Positions 16,662 to 26,270 of a stretch of DNA of 64,000 nucleotides are shown one piece after another. The position numbers and the translations under genes are program-made. Within the stretch, counting starts at the first letter, position 1; every line of letters starts with the position of its first letter. Below the pieces are notes generated by a model that saw only the letters and a program-made list of their open reading frames with translations, did no database searches and was not told the DNA's origin. The DNA lies in contig NZ_JASNRA010000008.1 in the NCBI RefSeq assembly GCF_030411955.1, positions 96,253 to 160,252 on the forward strand, given 5' to 3'. This stretch comes from Massilia sp. YIM B02443 (GTDB taxonomy: Bacteria; Pseudomonadota; Gammaproteobacteria; Burkholderiales; Burkholderiaceae_D).

Positions 16662-18800
16662 TCATAGCGTTTGCTCCCAGGTCAGGCGCCAGGTGGTGGC
16701 CGGGCGATACAGCGTGGTGCGCAGCAGTGGGCTGCTGCCGTCGAAGAAACTGCTGTCGCGGGTGTCGCGGCGCAGCAGGTCGCTGGCCGACAGGCGCAGG
16801 CGCGATGTGGCGTCGCGCCGCCAGACGGCGTACAGGTCGAGCTGGCGCGTGCTGCCTTCTTCGTTGAACACCCATGCGCCGGCGCGGTAGGCGGCGCGCC
16901 CGCGCAGGGTGAAGCTGCCGCCCAGGTCGAGGCGGGCGCGCTCCAGCGTGGTGTCGAGCCCGAGGTTGCCGCTCCAGGCGGGCTGACCGGCGATGCGGTT
17001 GCCTGGCCCCGCCAGGCTGTCGATGCGCGACCAGTTGCGCGCCAGGTTGACGCGCGCGCCGAGCTGTCCGCGCCGCGTCTTGCCTTCGAACTCGAGGCCG
17101 CGCACGGTGGCGTTGCCCGCGTTGTCCGGACTGGCAGTCCACACACCGTCGTCCAACGCGACGCGGGTCAGCGTGATGTCGCGGATGCGTTTATGAAAGG
17201 CGGTGAGGGCGATCATGTCGTCCTTGCCCATGCTGCGCTCCCACGCCAGGTCGATGCCCAGAGCGAGTTCGGGACGCAGGCGCGGATTGCCCAGCTGGTC
17301 CGGATTGGTGGGATTGTTGTTATTGTCGACCGCGTAGCGGCGCGGCATCAGCTGCACGATGTTCGGCGCTTTATAGGTGCGGCTGACGGCCAGCCGCAAG
17401 CCGTCCTGCGCCGCGCCTTCGGCGGACGGCGCGCGGTACAGGGTCTGGAAGATCGGGCTCCAGGCGCCGGCGTCGACGTCGACCGCCGCCGCCGCATTGC
17501 CCTGGCCCGTGGTGCGCAGGTCTTCGCGGCGCAGGCCGGCGTAGGCCGACCATGCCGGCGTGATGTCCCATTCGTCCTGCACGAAGAAGGCGGTACGTGT
17601 CACGGTGGCGCGGTAGTCCTCGTCGCTCTCGAGCAGCAAGGTTCCGGCCGGATCGCGGCGCTGCTCGCGGCGGTATTCGTCGCGCCGCTTGCGGCCCGCT
17701 TCCCAGCCCGCCGCCAGCGTGTGATTGCCCCACAGCGGCCGGCGCCAGCTGCCGTTGAAGACCCCTTCGCGCTCGCTCGGGCCCGAGGCCACCCGGCGCG
17801 TTTCGAGCAGGGTGTCTTGCAGGTCCATGCCGCGGTAGTCGAAATCGGCGTCGCGCGTCACGTGAAAACCCGCCAGCTTGAGCGCTAGGCGTGCACCACC
17901 TTCGAGCCGGCGCGTCAACGCCAGTTCGGCATACGCGCGCGCGGCGCGCGCGGCGTAGCGCTGGCCGGCACGGGGAAAGGCGGTGGCGCTGCCGGCCCGG
18001 GTGGTCTCGTCCTCGCTCTTGACGTTGTCGATGCGGCGCCGGCGCAGGTAGCCTTGCAGGCTGACGTTGTCGAGCGCATCGCGCTGCCATGCCAGGCGCG
18101 GCGCCAGTTCCAGCACGTCTTCCACCTGGCGGTCGGTCCAGTCGGTGCGGCGCAGCAGGGGCGGATTGCTGCCTTCCTCGAACGTGATGGCGCTGATCGG
18201 ATTGCGGTTGCGCCTGAGCGTGACGTTCGCGCCATACGACAGCGCGCCGCTGCGCGCGCTGTGCTGGGCCAGCAACTGCGGTGCGGCGTCGCCGTCGGTC
18301 ACGGACAGTCCCGGCTTGATCTCGGTGCCGTTCGCGCCGCCGCCCGTGCGTTTGAGGATCACGTTGATGGTGCCGGCCATGGCCTGGCCGCTGGTCTCGG
18401 CGGTGGCGGTGCGGCGGATCTCGATGCGCTCGATCAGGTCGGGACTGAGCGATTCGAGCGAGAAGCCGGCCGGCGCCGGCAAGCCGTTGAGCAGGATCGC
18501 AACGTGCTCGCCGCCCATGCCGCGCATGCGGATCGTGGCCGGCTTGCCGGGGCCGGATTCGAGCGTGATGCCGGGCTGGCGCTTGAGCACGTCGGCCAGG
18601 CTGGCGTCGCCCTGGCGCGTCAGCTCGTCGCGCCCGACGACGATCGCGCTCGTGGTCGATCCGGTGCGGGTGTCGGCCGAGGCGCTGACCAGCACCTGTT
18701 GCGGCGGCGCGGCTTCGGTTTGCGGCAGGGACTGGGCCAGCGCACAGGCGTGCGCCGCCAGCAGCAGCGCGCCGGCGCTGCCGTTTCGGTTGATTCGCAT
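16662..18800 (-). CDS. TonB-dependent outer-membrane receptor
   Basis: The 712-residue protein has a signal peptide (GALLLAAHACALA), a plug domain at about residues 45-165 (STTSAIVVGRDELTRQGDASLADVLKRQPGI; MRGMGGEHVAILLNGLPAP; IERIEIRRTATAETSGQAMAGTINVILK) and a long beta-barrel ending in an aromatic-rich strand. It imports a siderophore, cobalamin or other large substrate across the outer membrane; the substrate is not evident. It starts 18 bp after the M56-M23 gene and is the third gene of a BlaI-controlled operon, which suggests induction by an envelope signal rather than only by Fur. Confidence 0.92.
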   Translation of the reverse strand: MRINRNGSAGALLLAAHACALAQSLPQTEAAPPQQVLVSASADTRTGSTTSAIVVGRDELTRQGDASLADVLKRQPGITLESGPGKPATIRMRGMGGEHVAILLNGLPAPAGFSLESLSPDLIERIEIRRTATAETSGQAMAGTINVILKRTGGGANGTEIKPGLSVTDGDAAPQLLAQHSARSGALSYGANVTLRRNRNPISAITFEEGSNPPLLRRTDWTDRQVEDVLELAPRLAWQRDALDNVSLQGYLRRRRIDNVKSEDETTRAGSATAFPRAGQRYAARAARAYAELALTRRLEGGARLALKLAGFHVTRDADFDYRGMDLQDTLLETRRVASGPSEREGVFNGSWRRPLWGNHTLAAGWEAGRKRRDEYRREQRRDPAGTLLLESDEDYRATVTRTAFFVQDEWDITPAWSAYAGLRREDLRTTGQGNAAAAVDVDAGAWSPIFQTLYRAPSAEGAAQDGLRLAVSRTYKAPNIVQLMPRRYAVDNNNNPTNPDQLGNPRLRPELALGIDLAWERSMGKDDMIALTAFHKRIRDITLTRVALDDGVWTASPDNAGNATVRGLEFEGKTRRGQLGARVNLARNWSRIDSLAGPGNRIAGQPAWSGNLGLDTTLERARLDLGGSFTLRGRAAYRAGAWVFNEEGSTRQLDLYAVWRRDATSRLRLSASDLLRRDTRDSSFFDGSSPLLRTTLYRPATTWRLTWEQTL

Positions 18801-18818
18801 GGTGATTACAGGTCCGGG

Positions 18819-20414
18819 TTACAGATCGGTAGGAAGGGGATTGCCCTGCGCGCTGCGCTGGGCCAGCGCTTTCGGCGTGGCGTGCCCGAGCAGGTGCGGC
18901 AGCACCAGGCGTGGATCGAGGCGGCGGCCGTCCTGCCAGTATTCCAGGTGCAGGTGCGGACCGGTGGCCTTGCCGCTGGCGCCGGCCGTGCCGAGCGCTT
19001 CACCGGTGGCCACCAGCTGGCCGGGTACGACGTCGATGCGGTCGAGATGGATCAGCAGCGAACTGCGCCCGCCGCCGTGGCCGACGCGCACGTAATGGCC
19101 CCAGGCGTCGTCGAAGCCGGCTTCGAGCACCGCCCCGGCGGCGACCGCATGGACCGGCGTGCCGCGCCGCGCCGCAAAGTCGATGCCGCGATGGCCCTGC
19201 GGCCGGCTGGGACTGCGCACGCCGTACAGGCTGGTGACGCGCGGCTGCGGCATCGGGTATTGCCAGGCTTCGTGCACGTGCGCCGGCGCTGGTGCGTTGG
19301 CGACGGCATGCGCCGCCGGCGCCTGCGCCACTGGGGCCGAGGAGAAGGCCGGCTGCAATGCCGCGCCGATCAGGACGATGCCCGCCGCGCCGGCGCCGGC
19401 CAGTGCGCGAGCGCGCCCGGACAGGCGCTGCGGGCCCGCCATGCGCATGCGCTGGACGCGCTCCGTCATGCCGCTGCCGGCGGCGCCGAAGGCCGCGCCC
19501 CAACTGGCGCCGGCCGGGCCTTGCCACGAAGCCTGCACCCGCAGCTGCGCCACCAGGGCCGCCGCATAGCTGCGGCGTTCGACGGACGCACGCCCGGCCA
19601 GCACCGCATCGTCGCATCCGAGTTCCACCGCTTCGCGCAGGGCTTCATCCAGGCGGCGCAGGGGACGGTTGAACCAGAACGCCAGCGCCAGGGCGCTTGA
19701 AATCGCCAGCCACAGCGGATCGGTGCGGCGCCAGTGGGTCAGTTCGTGTTCGACGATCAGCTGCTGCTGCGCGACGTTCATCGCGGACAGGTGCGTCGGC
19801 AGCAGCAGGCAAGGGCGGCGCACGCCATGCAGCAGCGGCGAGACCTGCAGCGTGGTGGTGCGCACCGCCAGGCCCGCGGCCGCGATCCGTGCCCGCTGCG
19901 ACGGCGTCATCGCGCTGCAGGCCTGCAGCTCGGCGTCGTTCATCAGGCGGCTATGCGCCTGCATCAGCGCCTGCCAGCGGCGCGCGCCATGCCAGCGGCG
20001 TGCCGATTGCAGCGCCAGGGCGGCCAGGTAGACGGTCAGCCAGGCGGCTGGCAGCCAGTGCAGCAGCGTGGCGTTGAATTCCGGCTGCGGCACTGCGCCG
20101 GATGCCAGCGGCGCCGCTGCGTCGGCGTCGGCGAAGGACGCCGGCATCGCGGCCGGCGCCGCCATTGGCCCGGCATCCGGCACGGCCACGTCGAGGGTCG
20201 GCGCCAGCGCACTGCGCGGCACGGGAACCAGCGCCAGCAGGAACACCAGCACCACGGCGGCCTGGGCCAGCAACCAGATGCTGCGATGGGCGCGCAGCGC
20301 AGGCCAGCGCAGGCAGGCAGCGCGCAGCACGATGGCCAGCGACCCAGCGAGCACCAGGCTGCCGGCGCAGGCCGCGCCGAAGCGCGCCAGCATCAGCCAC
20401 AGGTCGGCGCTCAT
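18819..20414 (-). CDS. BlaR1-like M56 membrane peptidase fused to M23 peptidase domain
   Basis: The 531-residue protein combines two peptidases. The N-terminal half is an M56 (BlaR1/MecR1-type) membrane metallopeptidase, with several hydrophobic segments, HELTH at residues 223-227 and ELGCDD near 264. After a last membrane segment around 335-357 comes an M23/LytM endopeptidase domain: HRGIDFA (H408, D412), SLLIHLD (H456) and GPHLHLEY (H487, H489), so all expected zinc and catalytic residues are present. In BlaR1 the C-terminal domain is a penicillin-binding sensor; here a cell-wall peptidase takes that place. It overlaps the blaI-type gene by four bases. Confidence 0.9.
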   Translation of the reverse strand: MSADLWLMLARFGAACAGSLVLAGSLAIVLRAACLRWPALRAHRSIWLLAQAAVVLVFLLALVPVPRSALAPTLDVAVPDAGPMAAPAAMPASFADADAAAPLASGAVPQPEFNATLLHWLPAAWLTVYLAALALQSARRWHGARRWQALMQAHSRLMNDAELQACSAMTPSQRARIAAAGLAVRTTTLQVSPLLHGVRRPCLLLPTHLSAMNVAQQQLIVEHELTHWRRTDPLWLAISSALALAFWFNRPLRRLDEALREAVELGCDDAVLAGRASVERRSYAAALVAQLRVQASWQGPAGASWGAAFGAAGSGMTERVQRMRMAGPQRLSGRARALAGAGAAGIVLIGAALQPAFSSAPVAQAPAAHAVANAPAPAHVHEAWQYPMPQPRVTSLYGVRSPSRPQGHRGIDFAARRGTPVHAVAAGAVLEAGFDDAWGHYVRVGHGGGRSSLLIHLDRIDVVPGQLVATGEALGTAGASGKATGPHLHLEYWQDGRRLDPRLVLPHLLGHATPKALAQRSAQGNPLPTDL

Positions 20415-20797
20415 GCCTCGTCCCCCGGCCAGTCCTGCAGCAGATTGTCGAGGCGTTCGAGCTCCTGCTGGTCGACCAGTTTGCTGCCGGTGAACATCGC
20501 CACCGACAAGGGCGCTTCCATCTCCATCACGCGCACGCTGAAGTCGCGCGCGAACGCGGCCAGCGTGCCGACCTTTTCCAGCAGCGGACGGTACACCTGA
20601 ATGCCGTCCTGGGACGCTTGCGCCACCATGCCCTTGTCAAGCATGCGTTCCAGCGTCTTGCGGGTCGACGAAAACGACCAGCCCAGTTCATCTTCGACGC
20701 GCGCATGCAGTTCGCGCGCAGTCAAAGGCGCCTGGCGCCACATCGCCTTCAAGAGGCTCAGTTCGGTGGGAGAAGGAATCGTGGACGTCGCTTGCAT
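20411..20797 (-). CDS. BlaI/MecI/CopY family repressor
   Basis: The 128-residue protein has the BlaI winged helix (SPTELSLLKAMWRQAPLTARELHARVEDELGWSFSSTRKTLERMLDKGMV) and a C-terminal dimerisation helix. BlaI proteins are cleaved when the partner M56 protein is activated, which releases the promoter. The start at 20797 has a perfect AAGGAGG eight bases upstream. The gene overlaps the M56-M23 gene (ATGA), and two operator-like palindromes lie upstream, one inside the likely promoter. Confidence 0.92.
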   Translation of the reverse strand: MQATSTIPSPTELSLLKAMWRQAPLTARELHARVEDELGWSFSSTRKTLERMLDKGMVAQASQDGIQVYRPLLEKVGTLAAFARDFSVRVMEMEAPLSVAMFTGSKLVDQQELERLDNLLQDWPGDEA

Positions 20798-20821
20798 GGT
20801 GCCTCCTTGATGTTGCAAACG

Positions 20822-20876
20822 ATTATGCGACACTTGTCACATGCACCGCAAGGGGTTTATGCGACATATGTCGCAT
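20822..20876 (-). promoter_or_regulatory. blaI-operon promoter with two BlaI-type operators
   Basis: On the minus strand a -35 TTGCGG (20846-20851) and a -10 CATAAT (20822-20827) are separated by 18 bases. An 18-nt dyad (20825-20842, ATGCGACACTTGTCACAT on the plus strand) fills that spacer and overlaps the -10. A second copy, the perfect palindrome ATGCGACATATGTCGCAT (20859-20876), lies just upstream of the -35. Copies are 34 bp apart, about three helical turns. The ACATATGT-type core resembles BlaI/MecI operators. Repressor identity is inferred from position. Confidence 0.75.
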
Positions 20877-20898
20877 GCATGGGAGGCGCCCGGCAGAC

Positions 20899-20928
20899 CA
20901 AAAAAAACGCGGCCACCCGGGCCGCGTT
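20899..20928 (-). terminator. Rho-independent terminator of valS
   Basis: On the minus strand a 9-bp perfect stem (AACGCGGCC at 20906-20914 pairs with GGCCGCGTT at 20920-20928, 5-nt loop) is followed by a run of at least eight U, encoded by the A-run at 20899-20907. It lies 20 bp beyond the valS stop. Confidence 0.9.
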
Positions 20929-20948
20929 CCGTTCAAGCTCGAAGAAGC

Positions 20949-23747
20949 TTACGCCGCTGCCAGCTTGGCCAGCTGTTCCTGCATCTTCTCCAGCGTCGCC
21001 GAGAAGTTCGCCACGCGTTCCTTCTCCTGCGCCACCACGGCCGCCGGCGCGCGGGCGACGAAGCTCTCGTTCGACAGCTTGCCGTTGGCCTTGGCGATCT
21101 CGCCCTGCAGGCGCGCGATCTCCTTCGACAGGCGCTCGCGTTCGGCAGCGACGTCGATCTCGACCTTCAGCATCAGCTTGGTGGTGCCGACGATCGACAC
21201 CGCGGCCGGCGATTCCGGCAGCGCATCGACGATCTGCACCTCGGCCAGTTTGCCCAGCAGCTGGATGTACGGCGCGAACACCGCCATGTTGGCGCGGTCC
21301 GCCTCGTTGCCCGGCTCGACGATCAGCGGCACGCGCACCGACGGCGACAGCGACATCTCGCCGCGCAGGTTGCGGGTGGCGTCGGTCAGCGCCTTGAACT
21401 GCTCCATCCAGGCTTCGGCCTCGACGTCGATCAGCGACTCGTCGGCGATTGGGTACGGCTGCAGCATGATGGTGTCGCCCGTCTTGCCGGCCAGCGGCGC
21501 GATGCTCTGCCACAGCGCTTCGGTCACGAACGGGATGATCGGATGCGCCAGGCGCAGGATCACTTCCAGCACGCGCAGCAGGGTGTGGCGGGTGGCGCGC
21601 TGCTGCGCCTCCGAACCTTGCTGCACGCTGACCTTGGCCACTTCCAGGTACCAGTCGCAGTACTCGTCCCAGACGAACTTGTAGATGCTCGATGCGATGT
21701 TGTCGAAGCGGTAGTCGGCGAAGCCCTTGGCGATGTCCTGCTCGACACGGTTCATCAGCGAGATGATCCAGCGGTCGGCCGGGGACAGATCTTCAGGCTG
21801 CGGCTGGCCGCAATCCTTGCCCTCGGTATTCATCATCACGAAGCGGGTCGCGTTCCACAGCTTGTTGCAGAAGTTGCGGTAGCCTTCGGCGCGGCCCAGG
21901 TCGAAGTTGATGTTGCGGCCCAGCGAAGCGTAGCTGGCCATCGTGAAGCGCACCGCGTCGGCGCCGAACGCCGGAATCCCATCCGGGAATTCCTTGCGCG
22001 TCGCTTTGGCGATCTTCTCCGCCGCGCGCGGGTCCATCAGGCCGGTGGTGCGCTTGGCAACCAGCTGCTCCAGGTCGATGCCGTCGATCAGGTCGATCGG
22101 GTCGAGCGTATTGCCCTTCGACTTCGACATCTTCTGGCCCTGCGAGTCGCGCACCAGGCCGTGCACGTACACGGTCTCGAACGGCACCTTGCCGGTGAAG
22201 TGGCTGGTCATCATGACCATGCGCGCCACCCAGAAGAAAATGATGTCGAAGCCGGTCACCAGCACCGACGATGGCAGGAACATCTTCATGTCCGGCGTTT
22301 CTTCCGGCCAGCCCATGGTCGAGAACGGGACCAGCGCCGACGAGAACCAGGTGTCCAGCACGTCGTTGTCGCGGGTCAATTCACCGGTGATGCCTTGCTC
22401 GGCCGCCTTGGCTTTGGCTTCTTCTTCGCTGCGCGCGACCACGATGCGGCCGTCCTCGGCGAACCAGGCCGGGATCTGGTGGCCCCACCACAGCTGGCGC
22501 GAGATGCACCAGTCCTGGATGTTGCCCAGCCACTGGTTATAGGTCGTGCTCCAGTTCTCGGGCACGAACTTGATCGAACCGTCGGCGACTTTTTCCAGCG
22601 CCACTTCGGTGATCGACTTGCCCGGATTGAAGGTGCCTTCCGGGGCCGGCTTGGTCATGGCGACGAACCACTGGTCGGTCAGCATCGGCTCGATGACGAC
22701 GCCGGTACGGTCGCCGCGCGGCACCATCAGCTTGTGCGGCTTGACCTGCTCGAGGAAGCCTTGCGCCTCCAGGTCGGCCACGATCTGCTTGCGCGCGGCG
22801 AAGCGGTCCAGGCCCTGGTACTGGGCGGGCGCATTCTCGTTGATCTTCGCGTCGAGCGTGAAGATGTTGATCGGCTCGAGGCCGGCGCGCTGGCCGACCG
22901 CGTAGTCGTTGAAGTCGTGCGCAGGGGTGATCTTGACGCAGCCGGTGCCGAATTCCTTGTCGACGTAGCTGTCGGCGATGATCGGCACTTCGCGGCCGGT
23001 CAGCGGCAGGGTCAGAGTCTTGCCGTGCAGGTGGGTGTAACGCTCGTCGGTCGGATCGACCGCCACGGCGACGTCGCCCAGCATCGTTTCAGGACGGGTG
23101 GTGGCCACCGTCAGGCGTCCGCTACCGTCGGTGAGCGGGTACTGGATGTACCACATCGAACCGTCTTCTTCCTGCGAATCGACTTCCAGGTCCGACACCG
23201 CGGTGCCCAGTTTCGGATCCCAGTTGACCAGGCGCTTGCCGCGGTAGATCAGGCCCTGCTCGTACAGGCGCACGAAGACCTCGACCACGGTCTTCGAGCG
23301 CGGCTCGTCCATGGTGAAGTATTCGCGCTTCCAGTCGGGCGAGGCGCCCAGGCGGCGCATCTGGCCGGTGATGGTGTTGCCCGACTGTTCCTTCCATTCC
23401 CAGACTTTTTCCAGGAACTTCTCGCGGCCGAGGTCGTGGCGCGAGATCTTCTGGGCGTCGAGCTGGCGCTCGACCACGATCTGGGTCGCGATGCCGGCGT
23501 GGTCGGTGCCCGGCACCCAGGCGGTGTTGTGGCCGCGCATGCGGTAATAGCGGGTCAGGCCATCCATGACGGTCTGGTTGAACGCGTGGCCCATGTGCAG
23601 GGTGCCGGTCACGTTCGGCGGCGGCAGCTGGATGCTGAACGATGGCTTGCCCTCGTCCATGGTGGCGCTGTAGTAACCGCGCTTTTCCCACTCGGCGCGC
23701 CAGAATTGTTCAATGTCGGCTGGCTCGAAAGACTTGGCTAATTCCAT
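20949..23747 (-). CDS. valS: Valyl-tRNA synthetase
   Basis: This class I aminoacyl-tRNA synthetase charges tRNA-Val and edits misactivated threonine. The 932 residues include the HIGH-type motif in [15 protein letters not shown] (HMGH at 51-54), the KMSKSKGN loop near residue 538, an editing domain between them ([17 protein letters not shown]), the anticodon-binding domain and a C-terminal coiled coil ([16 protein letters not shown]), all normal for ValS. A strong terminator follows, and a TATAAT (minus strand, 23783-23788) lies 35 bp before the start, so it is probably a single-gene unit. Confidence 0.98.
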   Translation of the reverse strand: MELAKSFEPADIEQFWRAEWEKRGYYSATMDEGKPSFSIQLPPPNVTGTLHMGHAFNQTVMDGLTRYYRMRGHNTAWVPGTDHAGIATQIVVERQLDAQKISRHDLGREKFLEKVWEWKEQSGNTITGQMRRLGASPDWKREYFTMDEPRSKTVVEVFVRLYEQGLIYRGKRLVNWDPKLGTAVSDLEVDSQEEDGSMWYIQYPLTDGSGRLTVATTRPETMLGDVAVAVDPTDERYTHLHGKTLTLPLTGREVPIIADSYVDKEFGTGCVKITPAHDFNDYAVGQRAGLEPINIFTLDAKINENAPAQYQGLDRFAARKQIVADLEAQGFLEQVKPHKLMVPRGDRTGVVIEPMLTDQWFVAMTKPAPEGTFNPGKSITEVALEKVADGSIKFVPENWSTTYNQWLGNIQDWCISRQLWWGHQIPAWFAEDGRIVVARSEEEAKAKAAEQGITGELTRDNDVLDTWFSSALVPFSTMGWPEETPDMKMFLPSSVLVTGFDIIFFWVARMVMMTSHFTGKVPFETVYVHGLVRDSQGQKMSKSKGNTLDPIDLIDGIDLEQLVAKRTTGLMDPRAAEKIAKATRKEFPDGIPAFGADAVRFTMASYASLGRNINFDLGRAEGYRNFCNKLWNATRFVMMNTEGKDCGQPQPEDLSPADRWIISLMNRVEQDIAKGFADYRFDNIASSIYKFVWDEYCDWYLEVAKVSVQQGSEAQQRATRHTLLRVLEVILRLAHPIIPFVTEALWQSIAPLAGKTGDTIMLQPYPIADESLIDVEAEAWMEQFKALTDATRNLRGEMSLSPSVRVPLIVEPGNEADRANMAVFAPYIQLLGKLAEVQIVDALPESPAAVSIVGTTKLMLKVEIDVAAERERLSKEIARLQGEIAKANGKLSNESFVARAPAAVVAQEKERVANFSATLEKMQEQLAKLAAA

Positions 23748-24085
23748 GATGTGGTGGCGTGTGAATTTTTGCGAAAAAAAACATTATAGGTCACCTTGCA
23801 GCGCCAGCCTATCTCGCCGGCACGGATGCAACGCGCTTGCGCAGCATGTCGGTGCAATCCTGTGGGATTCCTTTGATTTGCCTCTAAACGCCCCGTTTAG
23901 CGGGCCAAATCGCGACAGCCTCGACGAATCGCACTCTTCGCTCCCGCTGTCAAACCCGGACAAGGGTTTTTAGAGGAGGGGATCGTTCTGTCCATAAACA
24001 AGAGCGCGCAGCCGTGCAGGAAGGCGGGCATCGCCTTATCTCCGGTGGCGGCGCAAGCGATGAATGCTGTTACAAGGAGAACACC
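23748..24085. other. 338-bp divergent intergenic region, valS / metzincin-like gene
   Basis: No gene was found here. The minus strand carries a perfect TATAAT at 23783-23788 serving valS, with only a poor -35. A perfect inverted repeat CTAAACG-CCC-CGTTTAG lies at 23884-23900 and may be an operator or small hairpin. A weak terminator-like hairpin AAACCC-GGACAA-GGGTTTT lies at 23952-23970. AAGGAG at 24074-24079 serves the gene at 24086. Confidence 0.5.
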
Positions 24086-26263
24086 ATGGCACCATTGGAT
24101 CCTACCGGGCTCGAGTCCGTCGTCGATGAGATTCAGGACGACGCCAGTCCGCAGCAAACTGGTACGCAGATGAGCTACGAGGAAATCTCGAACCTGACGA
24201 ACGGCGAACTGGGGCTGGGCGAGCACGACGAAGAAGCGCCCGGCGTCGCGGCCGAAGGCACGCCGTATCTACCGCCGCAACCGCTACCGATTCCGACCCC
24301 GAAACCGCCGATCCCGATCCCGCCGATCCCGATCCCGGTCATCAAGAAGGCGGTCAGCGGCTGCTACAAGGGCGCGCTGGGCAGCTTCCAGGTCGAGCTG
24401 CGGGTCGACGTCGACCGCGGCCGCACCATGAAGCGCGTCAGCGGCGACTTTTACCAGACGGTCGGCAAGACCACCACCTATTTCGGCTCCTTCACCGTGG
24501 ACAGCCCGGCGATCACGGTCACCGCGACCCGCATCGTGGCGCGCGGCCTGGGCCGCTTCACGTTCTCGGCCGGCGCGCCGGTGGTGCAGGTCACCATCCC
24601 GCGCGTGAGCCTGTTCCTGCCGCAGGCGCCGGCCAGCCTGCAGTTCTATACCGTCACCAATGCGCCGGGCGCCAACTACCATTGCCCGTTCACGACCTCG
24701 CGCTACCGCACGGTGCGCATCGAAACCGACCGCGTGTCGGACGTCACCACGCCCGTGTTCAGCAGCTATAACACCGGTTCGCTGCCGTCGGGCGGCGCGG
24801 CGCGCTCGATCAGCGTGGTGAGCGCCTTCGGCGAAGCCGGCATCGGCATGTCCACCGTCCCGGGCGGCGTTGTCGACATCAGCGGTGCAGGCGCCGGCGC
24901 CAGCTGGAGCAACGCCGAGCTGCATGCTTCGATGCAGACCCAGTTCTCGCTATGGGCCGACGTGGCCCAGTGGTGCGTGTGGGAGCTGGTGGCGCAGAAC
25001 CACGACCTGGGCAGCGGGCTATACGGCATCATGTTCGACCAGCAGGGCAAGCAGCGCCAGGGCTGCGCCGTGTTCCATGCAGGGATCGGCGGCACCTCGG
25101 CCGAGCAGCTGCGGCTGCAGCTGTACACCTACGTGCACGAACTGGGGCACTGCTTCAACCTGATGCACTCGTGGCAGAAATCGTATGCCTCGCCGCCCAA
25201 GGCCAACCGCCCCAGCGCGCTGTCGTGGATGAACTACCCGTGGTACTACCCGAGCGGCGGCGCATCGGGCTTCTGGAACAGTTTCGACTTCCGCTTCGAC
25301 GACGAAGAGCTGATCCACCTGCGCCACGGCTTCCGCAACGACGTCATCATGGGCGGCAACAACTTCACGGCCGGCGCTTCGCTCGGCAGGGAAGTGATGG
25401 CCGACGCGATCGAGGACGAATCGGGCCTGCGCTTCGAGATCTCGACCCACCAGAAGAGCTTTGCGCTGGGCGAGCCGGTGGTGCTCCAACTCAAGCTGCA
25501 GGCCAACGACATGCGCGGCCGCCGCGCCCACAGCTGGCTGCATCCGAATTGCGGGCTGGTGAAGGTCATCGTGCAAAAGCCGAGCGGCGAGGTGAAGGCC
25601 TACGAGCCGATGATCGACCACCTGGTGGGCGAACGCGCCACGGTGTTGAAGGCGAACGACGCGATCCGCGACAGCGCCTACATCGGCTACGGCAAGGACG
25701 GCTTCTATTTCGACCAGCCGGGCCAGTACCGGGTGCGCGCGGTGTATGCGGCGCTGGACGGCTCGCAGGTGCTGTCCGACCTGATCACGATCCGGGTGCG
25801 CTATCCGGTCAGTGCCGAAGAAGACCGGATGGCCGAACTGTTCCTGGGCGACGACCAGGGCGCGCTGCTGTACCTGCAGGGTTCGGACAGCGAAGCGCTG
25901 CGCGCCGGTAACGAAGCGTTCGAGGAAGTGCTGGACCGCTTCGGCGCCCATCCGATGGCGACCTATGTGCGCATGATCAAGGGCGTCAACCTGGGCCGCA
26001 CCTTCAAGACCGTGGGCGCGGGCGGGCAGGCTGCGGCCAGCGAAGGCAAGCCGCTCGGCGTGCGCGAAGCCAGGCCGCAGGAAAGCATCGCGCTGCTGTC
26101 GAACGTGACCGCATCAGCGGTGCTCGATCCGGTGACCCAGGACCAGGCGCTGATGATGCTGTCGAGCGTGCAGAAGGCGATCGGCGACGACAAGGGCGCG
26201 AACGCGACCCTGAGCCAGCTGTCGGTGTCGTCCGCGGCGGCGTCGACCGCCCGCAAGCCATGA
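24086..26263 (+). CDS. Putative metzincin-like zinc metalloprotein with proline-rich linker
   Basis: The 725-residue protein is not assigned to a named family. Residues 1-57 are acidic; residues 58-85 form a proline/isoleucine-rich linker (repeats of PIPIPP type). The central part has a zinc-protease motif HELGHCFNLMH (H351, E352, H355, third His 361) and a Met-turn-like SWMNYPW about 21 residues later, as in metzincins. The later part has beta-sandwich-like sequence (FEISTHQKSFALGEPVVLQLKL). No signal peptide is visible, so export, if any, uses another route. ATG 24086 is chosen for its AAGGAG site. A small gene starts 8 bp downstream and is probably its partner. Confidence 0.75.
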   Translation: MAPLDPTGLESVVDEIQDDASPQQTGTQMSYEEISNLTNGELGLGEHDEEAPGVAAEGTPYLPPQPLPIPTPKPPIPIPPIPIPVIKKAVSGCYKGALGSFQVELRVDVDRGRTMKRVSGDFYQTVGKTTTYFGSFTVDSPAITVTATRIVARGLGRFTFSAGAPVVQVTIPRVSLFLPQAPASLQFYTVTNAPGANYHCPFTTSRYRTVRIETDRVSDVTTPVFSSYNTGSLPSGGAARSISVVSAFGEAGIGMSTVPGGVVDISGAGAGASWSNAELHASMQTQFSLWADVAQWCVWELVAQNHDLGSGLYGIMFDQQGKQRQGCAVFHAGIGGTSAEQLRLQLYTYVHELGHCFNLMHSWQKSYASPPKANRPSALSWMNYPWYYPSGGASGFWNSFDFRFDDEELIHLRHGFRNDVIMGGNNFTAGASLGREVMADAIEDESGLRFEISTHQKSFALGEPVVLQLKLQANDMRGRRAHSWLHPNCGLVKVIVQKPSGEVKAYEPMIDHLVGERATVLKANDAIRDSAYIGYGKDGFYFDQPGQYRVRAVYAALDGSQVLSDLITIRVRYPVSAEEDRMAELFLGDDQGALLYLQGSDSEALRAGNEAFEEVLDRFGAHPMATYVRMIKGVNLGRTFKTVGAGGQAAASEGKPLGVREARPQESIALLSNVTASAVLDPVTQDQALMMLSSVQKAIGDDKGANATLSQLSVSSAAASTARKP

Positions 26264-26270
26264 TGCGATC

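Noticed and set aside
20949..23741. 966-residue plus-strand frame opposite valS
   Set aside because: Complete shadow of valS; the translation has no family features.
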